Positions 20,124-29,119 of a stretch of DNA of 64,000 nucleotides are shown here, in pieces. The notes beneath the pieces were generated by a model. The model was given only the letters and a program-made list of their open reading frames with translations, ran no database searches and was not told the origin of the DNA. This DNA comes from an uncultured Sphingomonadaceae bacterium (GTDB lineage: Bacteria; Pseudomonadota; Alphaproteobacteria; Sphingomonadales; Sphingomonadaceae), in contig CANMFX010000004.1 of assembly GCA_947497315.1 (NCBI GenBank), positions 1 through 64,000 on the forward strand, written 5' to 3'. Each line of letters starts with the position of its first letter. The first letter of the stretch is position 1. The translations under genes were made by a program, and so were the position numbers.

Positions 20124-21221
20124 TCAGAACAGGCGTTTGACCCAGCCATGCTTGTCTTCGGCAAGGCCGCGCTGAATATCGACCAGCCGCATTCGCAGTT
20201 TCTCGGTCAGTTGGCCCGGGCCGCCGCTGCCGATGGTAAATTCATCTCCTTCGGACCGAACGGTACCCACTGCTGTTACCACGGCGGCGGTGCCACAAGC
20301 GAAGGTTTCTCTCAATTTTCCGCTGGCTGCATCTGTACGCCATTGGTCGATGGAATAGGGTTCTTCGCTAACCACAAGCCCTTCCTCGCGCGCCAGGATC
20401 ATGATCGATTCCCTCGTAATTCCGGGCAGGATTGTTCCGGTTAGCGGCGGTGTGATCAGTCGCCCGTCATCCATTACGAAGAACAGGTTCATACCGCCAA
20501 GCTCTTCCACCCAGCGTTGCTCGGCGGCATCGAGGAACACCACCTGATCGCAGTGCTGATCAATCGCTTCGGCCTGCGCGACTAGACTGGCCGCATAGTT
20601 GCCGCCGCATTTGGCCGCTCCGGTACCGCCAGGAGCGGCACGGGTATAATCCTTAGATACCCAGATTGTAATCGCTGACGCGCCGGCCTTGAAATAGGCA
20701 CCGACCGGCGATGCGATCACCATATAGAGATATTCCTTCGCAGGACGAACACCCAGAAACACTTCACTGGCAAACATGAACGGCCGCAAATAAAGCGACC
20801 CGCCTTCGGTGGACGGAAACCAGTCGCGGTCGATATCAACCAAGGCTTCAACAGACTTCAGAAAAACCGACTCCGGCAGTTCGGGCATCGCCATCCGCTG
20901 TGCCGATGACTGGAAACGCCGGGCATTCTGTTCAGGGCGAAACAGGGCGGTCGTGCCATCTGCCAGGCGATAGGCCTTCATCCCTTCAAATATTTCCTGC
21001 GCATAGTGCAATACTGATGATGCAGGATCCATCGGGATAGGCGCGCGCGCTGTTATTTTGGCATCATGCCAGCCCTTTCCCTCAGTATAGCGGATAACCG
21101 CCATGTGGTCCGTGAACAGATTTCCAAAGCCCGGATTTTCCAGAAGCTTTGCCCGGTCCGCATCCGATACTGGTGCACCATTCGGTTCAACAAGGATTTC
21201 CAGACTATCGTCATGCGCCAT
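20124..21221 (-). CDS. ilvE: Branched-chain amino acid aminotransferase
   Basis: This PLP enzyme makes the last step of leucine, isoleucine and valine synthesis and starts their breakdown. The 365-residue protein is the long class IV form with YAQEIFEGMKAYR, SLYLRPFMFA, the Schiff-base Lys204 in GTGAAKCGGNYA, and ELGGMNLFFV near the end of the cofactor site. It is divergent from a MarR-family gene with under 100 bp between them, so the regulator may control it. Confidence 0.95.
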   Translation of the reverse strand: MAHDDSLEILVEPNGAPVSDADRAKLLENPGFGNLFTDHMAVIRYTEGKGWHDAKITARAPIPMDPASSVLHYAQEIFEGMKAYRLADGTTALFRPEQNARRFQSSAQRMAMPELPESVFLKSVEALVDIDRDWFPSTEGGSLYLRPFMFASEVFLGVRPAKEYLYMVIASPVGAYFKAGASAITIWVSKDYTRAAPGGTGAAKCGGNYAASLVAQAEAIDQHCDQVVFLDAAEQRWVEELGGMNLFFVMDDGRLITPPLTGTILPGITRESIMILAREEGLVVSEEPYSIDQWRTDAASGKLRETFACGTAAVVTAVGTVRSEGDEFTIGSGGPGQLTEKLRMRLVDIQRGLAEDKHGWVKRLF

Positions 21222-21313
21222 ATTCTGTCACTTTCGCTGAACTGGTGGAAGGGTTTACAACCTTAATCAGATTATCTTGCAATCCCCAAAGCAGCATGTC
21301 AAGATACGTCAAC

Positions 21314-21826
21314 ATGGCTGACATATCTCGCCCTTCTGCCTCCCCGGGAGCATCGCCGCTCTTCCTTCGCGAAGACGAAATCAGGCGCGGTGTGGAACTG
21401 CTCTATTTTGGCTATACCCGGCTGACCAATGCAATTGACCAGGAGCTTGTCAAACAGGGCCTTGGCCGGGCGCATCACCGGGCACTTTATTTCATAGCGC
21501 GCCAACCGGATTTGACGGTTGGTGAGTTGCTGCGGTTGCTTGCGATTACCAAACAATCTTTGGGCCGGGTTCTGAAGGAATTGCATGATCGGGATCTGGT
21601 GGTGACCAAAACCGGCGCTCTGGATCGCCGCCAGAAATTACTTCGATTGACCGATAAAGGCGCTGCTTTGGAAGCAGAGCTGTTCGCGCAGTTACGGGAA
21701 AAGCTGTCCGCCGCCTATGTGACTGCGGGACAGGAATCCGTTACAGGTTTCTGGCATGTGCTAGAGGGGCTGGTCCCCGAAAGCGACCGACAGATGGTAT
21801 TTGATCTGCGCAAGGATAAAACCTGA
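21314..21826 (+). CDS. MarR family transcriptional regulator
   Basis: The 170-residue protein has the MarR winged-helix arrangement: ELVKQGLGRAHHRALYFIAR, LTVGELLRLLAITKQSLGRVLKEL (recognition helix) and the wing DRRQKLLRLTDKG. A further ATG at 21296 is in frame and would add six residues. It is transcribed divergently from ilvE, an arrangement seen in other alphaproteobacteria, and probably represses the shared promoter. The ligand is unknown. Confidence 0.9.
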   Translation: MADISRPSASPGASPLFLREDEIRRGVELLYFGYTRLTNAIDQELVKQGLGRAHHRALYFIARQPDLTVGELLRLLAITKQSLGRVLKELHDRDLVVTKTGALDRRQKLLRLTDKGAALEAELFAQLREKLSAAYVTAGQESVTGFWHVLEGLVPESDRQMVFDLRKDKT

Positions 21827-21903
21827 AAGAACAAGGCCTGAACAGCTACGAAGTTTACAAAGTGTACAGGTCCCTTTTGGGCTTTTTTGGCACGCAACAA
21901 AAT

Positions 21904-21926
21904 TCCAAAGTTCACACAATTCTCAC
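21904..21926 (-). repeat. 23-bp dispersed repeat, copy 2
   Basis: The reverse complement of these bases equals 199-221 exactly. This copy is in the 208-bp gap between the convergent MarR and proC genes. Nothing else is recognisable in that gap apart from AT-rich stretches. Confidence 0.75.
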
Positions 21927-22034
21927 TAGCCCTAGCATTCGCTCTACTAGCTCATCCAGCTTGTAAAGGGATCAATATACAAAGCTGAGAAAGAGCGCGG
22001 CACAGTTATCCCAGCGCCCGTCCTGTAGGAAAGA

Positions 22035-22847
22035 TCAGGCTTTCGCTTCCTCGGCCATTTCCCGGTTGCGTTCCATCGCCGCTTTCAGGACGTCATGAAG
22101 CAGCGCGTTCACCCGGCCGTCGGCATCCAGCACATCCAACCCCTTGCGGGTGACGCCATTCGGGCTGGCCACCCGGTCGGCGAGCACGCCCGGATTTACA
22201 TCTGATCCAGCAGCCAGCGTCGCAGCGCCATCGACCATCGCCAGAGCAAGGCGCTCGGCTTGCGCTTTGTTCATACCCAACCCGGCCGCAGACGCGGCCA
22301 ACGCATCGATAAACCGAAAAAGAAAGGCAGGACCAGATCCCGAAAGGGCAGTTGCGAGATGCATCTGCTCCTCATTCTCAAGCCATTCAGGTGGTCCCAG
22401 CGGGGCAAACAACTCATTCATCTGCACTTTGAGTTCGGCTTCTTCCGCTTCGCTGATCAGGATCATCGGTGATTTGGCGACCGTCACAGCCATGTTGGGC
22501 ATCAACCGGATAATTTTACCAGCGTCCGGAAAAGCTGTCCGCAAAATATCAATTTCGGTCCCGGCCAACACAGACACGATATGAGTGTGTTCGTGCACCA
22601 ATGGTGCGAGTTTCACTGCGACATCGTCCAGCTGATAAGGCTTCATCGCCAGCATCACCAGATCGGGAGATGAACCTTCAGGATAATCCGGCTGCGATTG
22701 TAACCCGCCCGGCAGCGCCGATGCATTCGGTTTGACTACAGTAATCTTGTTACCGTCCAGGCCGTGATCAAGCCACGCCTGCAAGATCGCTCCACCCATA
22801 TTGCCGCAACCGACAAACCAGATGTTCTCAAACCCGTCTCCGATCAC
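22035..22847 (-). CDS. proC: Pyrroline-5-carboxylate reductase
   Basis: ProC reduces pyrroline-5-carboxylate to proline with NAD(P)H. The 270-residue protein has the Rossmann motif VGCGNMGGAI near the N-terminus, LVMLAMKPYQL, GTEIDILRTAFP and the C-terminal family signature ALSGSGPAFLFRFIDALA with SPNGVTRKGLDVL. Length is normal. It follows the ybjN-like gene by 11 bp, so the two are cotranscribed, with ubiK and tspO further upstream on the same strand. Confidence 0.95.
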   Translation of the reverse strand: MIGDGFENIWFVGCGNMGGAILQAWLDHGLDGNKITVVKPNASALPGGLQSQPDYPEGSSPDLVMLAMKPYQLDDVAVKLAPLVHEHTHIVSVLAGTEIDILRTAFPDAGKIIRLMPNMAVTVAKSPMILISEAEEAELKVQMNELFAPLGPPEWLENEEQMHLATALSGSGPAFLFRFIDALAASAAGLGMNKAQAERLALAMVDGAATLAAGSDVNPGVLADRVASPNGVTRKGLDVLDADGRVNALLHDVLKAAMERNREMAEEAKA

Positions 22848-22858
22848 GCTTCACTCCT

Positions 22859-23365
22859 TCAGGCTTCACCCTGCGTATCGATCATGGCATGGGCAATCGC
22901 GTCCTGCGGACTTTTGTCGCTCCACAACACGAACTGGAACACGGGGTAAAAGCGCTCCCATTCATCTATCGCCATATCGACAATTGTCTGCGCCTGATCG
23001 AGGCCAAGCAGGCCGCTGCCGCCCAGCATGATTGCATGCCGGAACAACAGGATATTTTCGTTTGACCAGAGATCAAAATGACCCAGCCAAAGCTGCTCAT
23101 TCACCAACCCAAGCGTTTCGTAAATGGCGATTTTCTTATCATCGGGGACCCGAAGCTCCGGCAGAAGCAGCAATTGCAGAACGTGGTCCTCATTGCGCCA
23201 GATCGCCCGCAACTGATAGCTGGTCCAGTTGCCTTTAATCTCGACCGAGATTTCTTCTTCACTGACATGATTGACCGACCAACCGCGTGCCTCGAAAAAA
23301 GCGACCAGCATATCTACCGGTGGCGCTTCTTCCTGATCAAGCTCAGACCATATATCGTCAAGCAT
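22859..23365 (-). CDS. YbjN domain protein
   Basis: The 168-residue acidic protein fits the YbjN (type III secretion chaperone-like fold) family: MLVAFFEARGWSVNHV, LLLPELRVPDDKKIAIYETLGLVNEQLWLGHFDLW and GGSGLLGLDQAQTIVDMAIDEWERFYP. Its biochemical role is not known. It sits 11 bp upstream of proC in many relatives, which suggests a conserved operon rather than a known functional link. Confidence 0.88.
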   Translation of the reverse strand: MLDDIWSELDQEEAPPVDMLVAFFEARGWSVNHVSEEEISVEIKGNWTSYQLRAIWRNEDHVLQLLLLPELRVPDDKKIAIYETLGLVNEQLWLGHFDLWSNENILLFRHAIMLGGSGLLGLDQAQTIVDMAIDEWERFYPVFQFVLWSDKSPQDAIAHAMIDTQGEA

Positions 23366-23536
23366 TACGGTTCCACATCATTTGCATCTTTGCCCCTGCA
23401 TCAGAGCCTTAGTGGCCTAGCTCAACATGCAGGGCAAGGCGGCGTAATCCCTTGGCCGATATTGTTTGTGGGAAGACTGTGGATAATCAGCACGGACATT
23501 CTGTCGCGAAAAAGTCGACCAGATCCGGGACGAAAA

Positions 23537-23890
23537 CTAACCGTCTGATTTTGGCGGTGTGGTTTTCTTCGGTGCTGGCTTGCGCGCTGCCGGCTTACGG
23601 GCTGCGGGTTTTTTCGCAGTTGTTTTCCGGGCTGCAGGTCCTGCCGTTGCTGCGGACTTCTCCAACGCATCAAGCCGTTTTTTCAACGCGTCGGCCTCTG
23701 CGCGTGCCTTGGATGCCATTTCCTTGACCGCTTCAAATTCTTCGCGCGATACAAAATCCATGCCGCCGACCCATTCTTTCGCCCGCTCCCGCGCACCTGC
23801 CTCGGCTTCGCGGCCAACGCCGGCCACTGTTCCGGCCAGCCCGTTCAGTACTTTGGAAAGGTCATCAAAAAATCTGTTCTGGCTTTGCAT
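23537..23890 (-). CDS. ubiK: UbiK/BMFP family accessory factor
   Basis: The 117-residue protein starts MQSQNRFFDDLSKVLNGLAG and has the family segment FVSREEFEAVKEMASKARAE followed by a coiled coil and a low-complexity Lys/Ala/Pro tail (KKPAARKPAARKPAPKK). UbiK-type proteins trimerise through the coiled coil and assist ubiquinone synthesis; the family was earlier described as membrane fusogenic. The basic tail is longer than in enterobacterial members. Confidence 0.87.
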   Translation of the reverse strand: MQSQNRFFDDLSKVLNGLAGTVAGVGREAEAGARERAKEWVGGMDFVSREEFEAVKEMASKARAEADALKKRLDALEKSAATAGPAARKTTAKKPAARKPAARKPAPKKTTPPKSDG

Positions 23891-23933
23891 GTCAATTACT
23901 CCGTCTGGGGGTCAGGGTCAGGTTATTATGCTC

Positions 23934-24482
23934 TTATATCTGGGTACTCGCTGCGGGCACAACAAGGGTTTCTGCACCCGGATTAAGATCAACAATCTGC
24001 TTATTCAAAATCGCAGCGAAACAGAGCCAAGCCAGATAGGGAACCATTAACCAGGCAGCAGCTTTGCGAACACGGCCGAAAACCAGCGTTGTGACAAAAG
24101 CCGTCGCAAAAATCGTGATCAGCAACCAGAAGGCAGCGGATATCTGATGCATGCCGAAAAAGAGCGGTGACCAGAAAAGATTGAGTGCATATTGCACCAA
24201 AAATAATATAATGCCGAGGCCCCGCAGCGGCGCGCCGCGAGCATGCATTATCATTGCCAGCGCTATCCCCATCATGGTGTACAGGATCGTCCAGGCGACA
24301 CCGAACATCCAGCCGGGTGGCTGTGCTTCCGGCTTAACCAGCGCCTGAAACCAGCGATTTTCCTCGCCTGAACCGGCAACCTGTCCTGATATGAAACCCA
24401 ACAAAACAATCAGCGGGACGATGAATAAAACCCAGCGCAACAGCGACATGCGCAATTGGCCTTTAGATGCGATCTGGTTCAC
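23934..24482 (-). CDS. tspO: TspO/MBR family tryptophan-rich sensory protein
   Basis: The 182-residue protein has five hydrophobic helices and TspO signatures: KPEAQPPGWMFGVAWTILYT, QYALNLFWSPLFFG, VPYLAWLCFAAILN. TspO binds tetrapyrroles and regulates stress or photosynthetic genes in alphaproteobacteria. It is 43 bp upstream of ubiK on the same strand. An internal start MSLLRWVLF (residue 12) is also possible. Confidence 0.93.
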   Translation of the reverse strand: MNQIASKGQLRMSLLRWVLFIVPLIVLLGFISGQVAGSGEENRWFQALVKPEAQPPGWMFGVAWTILYTMMGIALAMIMHARGAPLRGLGIILFLVQYALNLFWSPLFFGMHQISAAFWLLITIFATAFVTTLVFGRVRKAAAWLMVPYLAWLCFAAILNKQIVDLNPGAETLVVPAASTQI

Positions 24483-24782
24483 GGTTTACTTCCCTTAGCC
24501 CAATATGCTCCAGCTTGCCGTCCGGCTTTCAGAGCGAATCATACAGCAGAAAACCGCTATAATATCATCGTTTCTTAGGCAATGTTGCGGCGGTTTTCCA
24601 GTGAGTTGCCTGAAGCAGCGGCAACGATCCCAATATGGGTCGTTCTGTTGATCTGATCCTTGGCATCGGACAATTTAATCCTATCTAGGAAAGACCGGTC
24701 TGATTGCGCATGGGATTTTCCATCCCTATCCGACGGCCAACAGGATTGTGGCGCAAAGGTCCGACTGCTAGGGGCTTCGTTT

Positions 24783-26621
24783 ATGAGTGAAAATACCAAT
24801 GACAATGCCCCTGAACAGGAGCCGTCAAAGACAGAAAAACCTGCGATTAAAAAAATAGGCAATTTGCGGATGGTCTGGGATCGCGCCATTTGTTATCCGA
24901 GACAGATAGCCTTTGCCGCGATTGCCTTACTTGTCGCCGCTTTGGCTACTTTGGCGATTCCGTGGGGCTTCAAGTCGATCGTTGATGAAGGCTTCGCTTC
25001 CGGCGGCGAAGAAATCGCTCCCTATTTTCAAATCCTGCTGGTGATCGTTGCCATATTGGCGGTGGCCACAGCACTTCGCTTCTATTTTGTCAGCTGGCTC
25101 GGCGAACGGGTTGTCGCTGATATCAGACTGGCGGTTCAGCGCAATTTGCTGCGCCTTGCGCCCGGTTTCTTCGAAGAAAACCGTCCATCGGAAATCGCGT
25201 CGCGAATGACATCCGATACCGCAATTATCGAACAGACGGTGGGCACCACTGTATCGGTGGCCCTGCGCAACACCATTGTCGGTCTGGGCGGGATCATATT
25301 TCTATTCACGCTGGCACCAGCCCTGACAGCGGGATTGTTACTGGGTATCCCGATTGTCATTCTGCCGATCGTTTTCATTGGCCGCAAACTGAGCAGCGTG
25401 TCACGGTTCAGTCAGGATCGGGTTGCCGATGTCGGCGCCATGGTCTCTGAAACACTGGGCGCCATGAAAATTGTCCAGGCCTTTGGTCAGGAAAACCGCG
25501 AGCATGAAAGATTTGGCGGGGCGGTGGAAACCACGTTCGAAACGGCCAAGCGGCGGATAAGGCTGCGAGCTGCTTTAACGGCAGTGGTTATCGCGCTGGT
25601 ATTTACCGGTATTACATTATTGATGTGGCGCGGCGCTGTCGGCGTTGCCGATGGAACCATTTCCGGTGGTACGATTGCCGCATTCGTTCTCACCGGCGGA
25701 CTGGTAGCCGGTGCTTTTGGTGCACTGACAGAGGTATATGGCGATCTTTTGCGTGCAGCGGGCGCCGCTGGCCGCTTAGCTGAATTGCTGTCCGAAGAGC
25801 CGGGCATTGCGGCCCCGGCCTCGCCGATAGCCCTGCCGGAACCAGCGAGGGGACAAATCTCCTTCGATAACGTCACCTTCGCCTATCCCACGCGCCAGGA
25901 AACCAATGCTCTCAAGAACTTCTCCCTGAAAGTGACGCCGGGCGAAACCGTTGCGGTTGTCGGGCCTTCCGGTGCCGGTAAATCAACTCTGTTTCAGCTC
26001 GCACAGCGCTTTTACGACCCACAAGGTGGCAGCGTCCGGATTGATGGTGTTGCCCTGCCCTCCGCCGACCCTGCCGACATTCGCGAGCGGATGGCGCTGG
26101 TGCCTCAGGATACAGTGCTATTTGCGGCATCAGCTCGCGACAATCTGCGTTATGGCATGTGGGATGCGACCGACGAGGAGATCTGGGCAGCGGCCCGGGC
26201 GGCCAATGCAGAAAAATTCCTGCTGGAGCTACCCGACGGCCTTGATAGCTTCATGGGTGAAGCAGGAACCCGGCTATCCGGCGGTCAGCGGCAACGGGTG
26301 GCAATTGCCCGGGCGTTGCTGCGTCAAACACCGATCCTGCTGTTGGACGAAGCAACATCGGCATTGGATGCCGAGAGCGAAAAGCTGGTACAGGACGCCT
26401 TGGACAATTTGATGAAAAACCGGACAACGATCGTCATTGCCCACCGGCTGGCGACCGTTCGTTCCGCCGACCGGATCATCGTCATGGATGAAGGTCAGAT
26501 TGTAGAGCAAGGCGATCACGACAGCCTGATTGCCAAGAACGGTCTTTATTCGAAGCTGGCAGAGTTGCAGTTTAATGGTTCAAAAAAAACAGATATGGCA
26601 TTGAAGAAAATGATTTCATAA
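24783..26621 (+). CDS. MsbA-like ABC exporter (fused membrane and ATPase domains)
   Basis: The 612-residue half-transporter has a six-helix membrane domain (about 40-330) and an ATPase domain with Walker A GPSGAGKST (394-402), LVPQDTVLF Q-loop, signature LSGGQRQ (498), Walker B LLLDEATSALD and H-loop His554. Such exporters move lipids, peptides or drugs as homodimers; the substrate is not evident. I start at ATG 24783, preceded by AGGGGC; the frame is open 41 codons further upstream but has no conserved sequence. The gene stands alone. Confidence 0.92.
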   Translation: MSENTNDNAPEQEPSKTEKPAIKKIGNLRMVWDRAICYPRQIAFAAIALLVAALATLAIPWGFKSIVDEGFASGGEEIAPYFQILLVIVAILAVATALRFYFVSWLGERVVADIRLAVQRNLLRLAPGFFEENRPSEIASRMTSDTAIIEQTVGTTVSVALRNTIVGLGGIIFLFTLAPALTAGLLLGIPIVILPIVFIGRKLSSVSRFSQDRVADVGAMVSETLGAMKIVQAFGQENREHERFGGAVETTFETAKRRIRLRAALTAVVIALVFTGITLLMWRGAVGVADGTISGGTIAAFVLTGGLVAGAFGALTEVYGDLLRAAGAAGRLAELLSEEPGIAAPASPIALPEPARGQISFDNVTFAYPTRQETNALKNFSLKVTPGETVAVVGPSGAGKSTLFQLAQRFYDPQGGSVRIDGVALPSADPADIRERMALVPQDTVLFAASARDNLRYGMWDATDEEIWAAARAANAEKFLLELPDGLDSFMGEAGTRLSGGQRQRVAIARALLRQTPILLLDEATSALDAESEKLVQDALDNLMKNRTTIVIAHRLATVRSADRIIVMDEGQIVEQGDHDSLIAKNGLYSKLAELQFNGSKKTDMALKKMIS

Positions 26622-26739
26622 ATAGAACGAAATAGTGTTCATTTATTTGATGTATTATATATTTGAGCCTTTACTCTAAACATGTTATTTTATTACGGCA
26701 TTAGTGATTTTGCCGATGCATGTGCTAAAAGAAGAGATA

Positions 26740-26997
26740 ATGCGTAGATATCTAATTTTGCCTGTGATTCTTTTATTTTCTTATGTGCCCAACAATTCTG
26801 CAGTTGCATTCCATGTGGTTGGTTGTGCAGACTTTACAATGTGTGATACCGACCATGATGGTCAACTAACCCAGTGGGAGTTTGGTGCCTGTGGACTTCC
26901 ACCTAGTGATTTTCAAAGCTATGCTGACTTGGACGCTAATGGCCATGTAGATGAAGAAGAATATGCAAATTACTGTATTGCACATAGCAAACCTTGA
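26740..26997 (+). CDS. Small exported EF-hand protein
   Basis: The 85-residue product has a signal peptide (to about residue 23, SAVA) and two canonical EF-hand loops: D36-TDHDGQLTQW-E47 and D63-LDANGHVDEE-E74, with all calcium ligands present. Four cysteines (29, 35, 51, 79) may form disulfides in the periplasm. ATG 26740 follows GAAGAG. The surrounding 400 bp is clearly AT-richer than its neighbours, which hints at horizontal acquisition. It probably binds calcium outside the cytoplasm; no partner is visible. Confidence 0.75.
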   Translation: MRRYLILPVILLFSYVPNNSAVAFHVVGCADFTMCDTDHDGQLTQWEFGACGLPPSDFQSYADLDANGHVDEEEYANYCIAHSKP

Positions 26998-27069
26998 AAG
27001 TTTTCATCATTGACTTGATTGATACCTACGATCGATGATGCGTTTTATTCAAAGAATGATATAATCCAA

Positions 27070-27107
27070 AAAAGAGGGCGCTATGCTTCTGCATCGCGCC
27101 CTCTTTT
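27070..27107. terminator. Bidirectional intrinsic terminator
   Basis: AAAAGAGGGCGC (27070-27081) and GCGCCCTCTTTT (27096-27107) are perfect 12-bp inverted repeats with a 14-nt loop and A/T runs on both sides. It lies between the EF-hand gene and the convergent exbD, so it can stop both transcripts. Confidence 0.92.
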
Positions 27108-27123
27108 ACAACCTGTCAGTTAA

Positions 27124-27576
27124 TCAGTTCGGTAAACGTGATGCCTTGCTAAAGCTGCTATATTGTTCGTTACCAACAAAACCAAATTTGCTGACACCGC
27201 TAGACTTGATTTCCGCCAATACACGGTCAACGGTCAAATAGGCACTAACGGCATCAGGTTGGAACTGTAATTCCGGCTCAGGGACCATGGACTTGGTTCG
27301 AATCAGATAACTTTTAACCTGATTCAATGTCACTGGCTGCTCGTTCCACAATATCTGATTGGTAGCCGTAATACCTAGACGGTTTTTGTCAGGCTCTATC
27401 GGTGGTGGTGGTGGTGGATTTGGATCATCCACAGGCAGGTCCAGTTTAACCGCATGGGTCTGGACCGGGATTGTAATGATGAACATGATGAGCAAAACGA
27501 GCAGGACGTCGATCAACGGCGTCGTGTTCATTTCCATCATCGGCTCACCATCATCTTTGCCGCCGCTCATGGCCAT
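27124..27576 (-). CDS. exbD: ExbD-type biopolymer transport protein (second copy)
   Basis: The 150-residue protein has one N-terminal membrane helix with the essential Asp in NTTPLIDVLLVLLIMFIITIP and a periplasmic domain that begins with a Pro-rich stretch (DPNPPPPPPIEPDK). ExbD forms with ExbB the proton channel that energises TonB. It is the last gene of tonB-exbB-exbD-exbD and differs clearly from the first ExbD in its periplasmic part, suggesting a distinct job. Confidence 0.93.
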   Translation of the reverse strand: MAMSGGKDDGEPMMEMNTTPLIDVLLVLLIMFIITIPVQTHAVKLDLPVDDPNPPPPPPIEPDKNRLGITATNQILWNEQPVTLNQVKSYLIRTKSMVPEPELQFQPDAVSAYLTVDRVLAEIKSSGVSKFGFVGNEQYSSFSKASRLPN

Positions 27577-27619
27577 TAGTGCGTCTCCTTAAATACTCTA
27601 AACTTCATGCCGTTTTAGG

Positions 27620-28141
27620 CTATTCGATTGCAACTGGTGTCGAGAGAAATCCGACTTTCGCGAAACCTGCGCGCTGCATGGCAAAAATTGCCCCGCCAAT
27701 GCACCGATAGGGTGTGTTGATGTCACCGCGAATATGCACTTCCGGCATATCTTCCGGTGTCATGTTCTCTACACCGCCAAAAGCTTCAATCTGGTTTTCC
27801 AGCTGTGTCACAGCTCTTTGCACCAATTCATTGGAATCGATGGGAGTCGTGTTCCAATAGACCCGGCAATTGCCACCTGGATTAGCGCCGGAATATTCCG
27901 GATCGCCAGGATCACGTCCGGCAGAGTCAGTCGTGGTAACAGCAAGCAAAACATTTTCAGGTTTCGTTGTTGTCACTTCAAATTCCATAACCGGTAATTC
28001 CAACTCCACCGTCTGGATCACAACAGGAACGGCGATCAAGAAAATGATCAGCAAAACGAGCATGACGTCCACCAGCGGGGTCGTGTTAATGTCCGATAGG
28101 GGAGTTTCCGCTCCGCCTCCGCCGCCAACATTCATCGCCAT
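27620..28141 (-). CDS. exbD: ExbD-type biopolymer transport protein (first copy)
   Basis: The 173-residue protein carries the membrane helix with the proton-carrying Asp (DINTTPLVDVMLVLLIIFLI) after a Gly-rich cytoplasmic start. The periplasmic domain contains an insertion with Cys pairs (NCRVYW, PYRCIGGAIFAMQRAGF). It is 126 bp downstream of exbB and 43 bp upstream of the second exbD. Doubling of exbD is typical of sphingomonads, Caulobacter and Xanthomonas, which rely on many TonB receptors. Confidence 0.93.
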   Translation of the reverse strand: MAMNVGGGGGAETPLSDINTTPLVDVMLVLLIIFLIAVPVVIQTVELELPVMEFEVTTTKPENVLLAVTTTDSAGRDPGDPEYSGANPGGNCRVYWNTTPIDSNELVQRAVTQLENQIEAFGGVENMTPEDMPEVHIRGDINTPYRCIGGAIFAMQRAGFAKVGFLSTPVAIE

Positions 28142-28267
28142 AAGATTCTATCCTCTTATTATTATACTTACCGAAATTGCAGGATGACCCTGCGCATTCG
28201 AAAATCAGGACCAGCCCAAGCCGTTTGCAGGAACATTGATCCCCGGCAAACGGCTCTGGCTAGCGCC

Positions 28268-29035
28268 TTACTTCTTCGGAGCCGGCTTTGCTGCAGCTGC
28301 GGTTGCTGGCTTCGCTGGAGCCCCACCTTTCATTGCAGATGGTTTCACCGCACCGTCGGACGAAATATAGCCAAGAACGTCATTTGCAAAATCGCTGAGA
28401 TCTTCGGCGATACGCTTGTTACGGCCCTGCAGCCAGTTATAGGCAAGAACGGCAGGAACAGCCACACCAAGACCCAGTGCGGTCATGATCAGGGCTTCAC
28501 CAACCGGACCAGCAACAGCATCAATCGATGCCTGGCCAGCAATACCAATTTTGATCAGCGCGCGGTAAATACCGATAACCGTACCGAACAGACCGATAAA
28601 CGGAGACGTTGCACCAACCGTTGCAAGCCATGGCAGACCGGTAGCAAGTTTGGAGTTGATCAAACCTTGTGAACGATCCAGCGAACCGTGCAACCAGTCA
28701 TGCGCTTCCACAGGGTCGGTCAAACGGGCATGATCTTCTTCGGCCTTGATACCGTCATCAACAATCTGACGATACGCACTGTTCTTATCGAGCTTGGCAG
28801 CGCCTTCTTTCAGGCTGTTTGCTTTCCAGAACGAAGAGCGAGCAGCTTGTCCCTGCTTCATAACTTTATTCTGCTCGAACAGTTTTGAAAACAGGATGTA
28901 GAAAGATGATACGGACATAATCGCCAGTACGCCCAATGTGAACCAAGCGATAACGCCGCCCTGCTCCATTGCTTCCCAAAAGCCAAACTGGTTTTGTGGA
29001 GCCGTTGCACCGGCCGCTAAGATTTCAATAAACAT
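28268..29035 (-). CDS. exbB: MotA/TolQ/ExbB proton channel protein
   Basis: The 255-residue protein has three membrane helices: an N-terminal one (GGVIAWFTLGVLAIMSVSSF) and two in the channel domain (ATSPFIGLFGTVIGIYRAL and MTALGLGVAVPAVLAYNWL). The family motif TVGATSPFIGLFGTV is present. It ends in an Ala/Lys/Pro-rich cytoplasmic tail. It forms the pentameric core of the TonB motor, and its neighbours encode the other subunits. Confidence 0.94.
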   Translation of the reverse strand: MFIEILAAGATAPQNQFGFWEAMEQGGVIAWFTLGVLAIMSVSSFYILFSKLFEQNKVMKQGQAARSSFWKANSLKEGAAKLDKNSAYRQIVDDGIKAEEDHARLTDPVEAHDWLHGSLDRSQGLINSKLATGLPWLATVGATSPFIGLFGTVIGIYRALIKIGIAGQASIDAVAGPVGEALIMTALGLGVAVPAVLAYNWLQGRNKRIAEDLSDFANDVLGYISSDGAVKPSAMKGGAPAKPATAAAAKPAPKK

Positions 29036-29119
29036 TATATATTCCCCTCAAGGATAGATTAAATTTCAAAACAGTTTTTGCAGCGGACCGACACAGAGAC
29101 GACCCGCTGCGATTCATCA

